NCBI RefSeq assembly: GCF_016107325.1
Contig: NZ_RCVT01000002.1
Span: 434,001-498,000, forward strand
DNA: 64,000 nt
From: Sphingomonas sp. MA1305
GTDB lineage: Bacteria > Pseudomonadota > Alphaproteobacteria > Sphingomonadales > Sphingomonadaceae
Reading direction: 5' to 3'
Below are positions 62,995 to 64,000 of the stretch, piece by piece. Position 1 is the first letter of the stretch, and each line of letters opens with the position of its first letter. A program made the translations under genes and the position numbers. The notes beneath the pieces were generated by a model. It was not told the DNA's origin, searched no databases, and worked only from the letters and a program-made list of their open reading frames with translations.

Positions 62995-63157
62995 CGCGCC
63001 GACGCTAGCGGGTTTCGTCACACGGGCAAAGTCCCCGCAATCCCGTACGGCGCGGCGGGACCGGGCTGCCACTTCCCCCTAGCCCCCGGAAAAAGCACGT
63101 GTATGGTGGATCGACGCTGCCGGGGGGCCGCGTCCCTTCATCATCTGCGGACGCTTC

Positions 63158-64000
63158 ATGAATCGTATCCTGATCGGCCTTGCCGGCATTCTCGTCATTC
63201 TCGGCATCGCTTTCGCCTTGTCGGCCGACCGGCGCGCGATCCGGCTGCGGGTGGTCGGCGCGGCCTTCGCGCTGCAGGCGCTGATCGCGACGGTCGTGCT
63301 CTACTGGTCGCCGGGACGTGCCGCGCTCGCCGGCGCCTCGGCCGGGGTCGCGGCGCTGCTCGGCTATTCGCAGAAGGGGACGGAGTTCCTGTTCGGCAAT
63401 CTCGCCAGCCCGACCGTCGGCGGGCAGAGCTTCGCGATCGCGGCGCTGCCGGTGATCATCTTCTTCGCCAGCCTGGTGTCGATCCTCTATTACCTCGGCA
63501 TCATGCAGTTCGTGGTGCGCTGGCTCGGCGGCGCGATCGAGAAGGTGGTCGGCACCAGCAAGGTCGAAAGCCTGTGCGCCGCCGCCAACATCTTCGTCGG
63601 CCAGAGCGAGAGCCCGCTGGTCATCCGCCCCTATCTCGCCGGCCTGACCCCGCCGCAGGTGTTCACCGTGATGACCAGCGGCATGGCCGGCGTCGCGGGC
63701 ACCATCCTCGCCGCTTATGCGTCGATGGGGATCAGCATCGACTATCTGCTCGCCGCCAGCTTCATGGCGGCGCCGGGCGGCATCCTGATGGCGAAGATCA
63801 TCATGCCGGATACGCGCGCCCCCCGCGACGGCGAACTGCCGCTCGGCGACGTGCCCGACGAGGACCGCGTCATCGCCTTGGCGGAGGGGCGGGTCAGCGG
63901 TCGCGGACCCGCCGCCTTGCTGCCCGAGGGGACGCCCGGCGAGCCGTTGCCCGATGCGACGCACGACGAGGAAAAGCCCGCCAACCTCATCATGGCGGCG
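63158..64000 (+). CDS. NupC-type concentrative nucleoside transporter (3' truncated by window edge)
   Basis: The first 281 residues of a CNT-family Na+ or H+/nucleoside symporter. GTEFLFGNLA, FAIAALPVIIFFASLVSILYYLGIMQ, ANIFVGQSESPLVIRPYL and MTSGMAGVAGTILAAYASMG are the conserved nucleoside- and ion-binding segments. The open frame continues to the last base, so the C-terminal third is outside the window. Residues about 240-275 form a charged cytoplasmic loop typical of alphaproteobacterial members. ATG 63158 follows a purine-poor leader, and no clear ribosome binding site is seen. Confidence 0.93.
   Translation, partial: MNRILIGLAGILVILGIAFALSADRRAIRLRVVGAAFALQALIATVVLYWSPGRAALAGASAGVAALLGYSQKGTEFLFGNLASPTVGGQSFAIAALPVIIFFASLVSILYYLGIMQFVVRWLGGAIEKVVGTSKVESLCAAANIFVGQSESPLVIRPYLAGLTPPQVFTVMTSGMAGVAGTILAAYASMGISIDYLLAASFMAAPGGILMAKIIMPDTRAPRDGELPLGDVPDEDRVIALAEGRVSGRGPAALLPEGTPGEPLPDATHDEEKPANLIMAA

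Overview
The window is GC-rich (about two-thirds G+C by eye) bacterial chromosome. Gene content and order point to an alphaproteobacterium of the Sphingomonadaceae, probably Sphingomonas or a close relative. The signs are the order PPDK regulatory protein / oriC / hemE / hemJ / rho / (terC, dlh) / mnmE / mnmG / rsmG / parA / parB, plus alphaproteobacterial families such as DUF1489, TIGR02186, DUF1674 and CarD. There is no rRNA, tRNA, CRISPR array, prophage or transposase that I can recognise. Most of the window is core chromosome with a few accessory pieces.

Region by region. 1-9.6 kb: the end of nhaA, a histone-deacetylase-like amidohydrolase and an MFS transporter on +. Then a - strand block follows: purH, a heparinase II/III-like protein, rpe, an RsmB-like rRNA methyltransferase and the PPDK regulatory protein, with a 53-residue DUF1674/SdhAF4-like gene on + between the last two. 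9.7-10.05 kb: a non-coding stretch with a perfect DnaA box, several degenerate boxes, three GANTC sites and a 29% GC segment. It lies between the PPDK regulatory gene and hemE, the classical alphaproteobacterial oriC position. Gene orientation flips here, with - strand genes to the left and + strand genes to the right. 10-20.7 kb: hemE, hemJ, rho, terC and the mnmE-mnmG-rsmG-parA-parB run, with two perfect 16-bp parS palindromes, one after mnmE and one inside rsmG.

20.7-39.6 kb: a DUF72 protein; a glycosyltransferase/outer-membrane pair resembling NfrB and the C-terminal domain of NfrA; a TauE-type exporter with its TIGR02186 partner; HerA; an M23 endopeptidase; a Suv3-like helicase with an S4 protein; ferredoxin FdxA; CarD; three tandem DUF2807 secreted proteins; DUF1489; MgtE; a cyclophilin; and a LysR regulator. 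39.6-53.8 kb: a Cdc48-type double AAA ATPase preceded by an orphan terminator, a phospholipid-methyltransferase-like enzyme, MarR, a PLD-family synthase, rpoZ, GNAT, a fatty acid/sterol hydroxylase, DUF2141, MipA, two tandem ferritin-like secreted proteins, and thiC under a TPP riboswitch.

53.8-64 kb, mainly -: an antitoxin next to a YoeB toxin gene broken exactly at its catalytic glutamate, then a PhnA-domain protein, ung, an S41 protease lipoprotein, marC, folD, DUF167, yggT, an MsbA-like ABC exporter, argB and a YhhQ transporter. On + the 5' part of a NupC nucleoside transporter runs off the end. Five full paired palindromic repeats (two related REP-like families) and one remnant sit in intergenic gaps.
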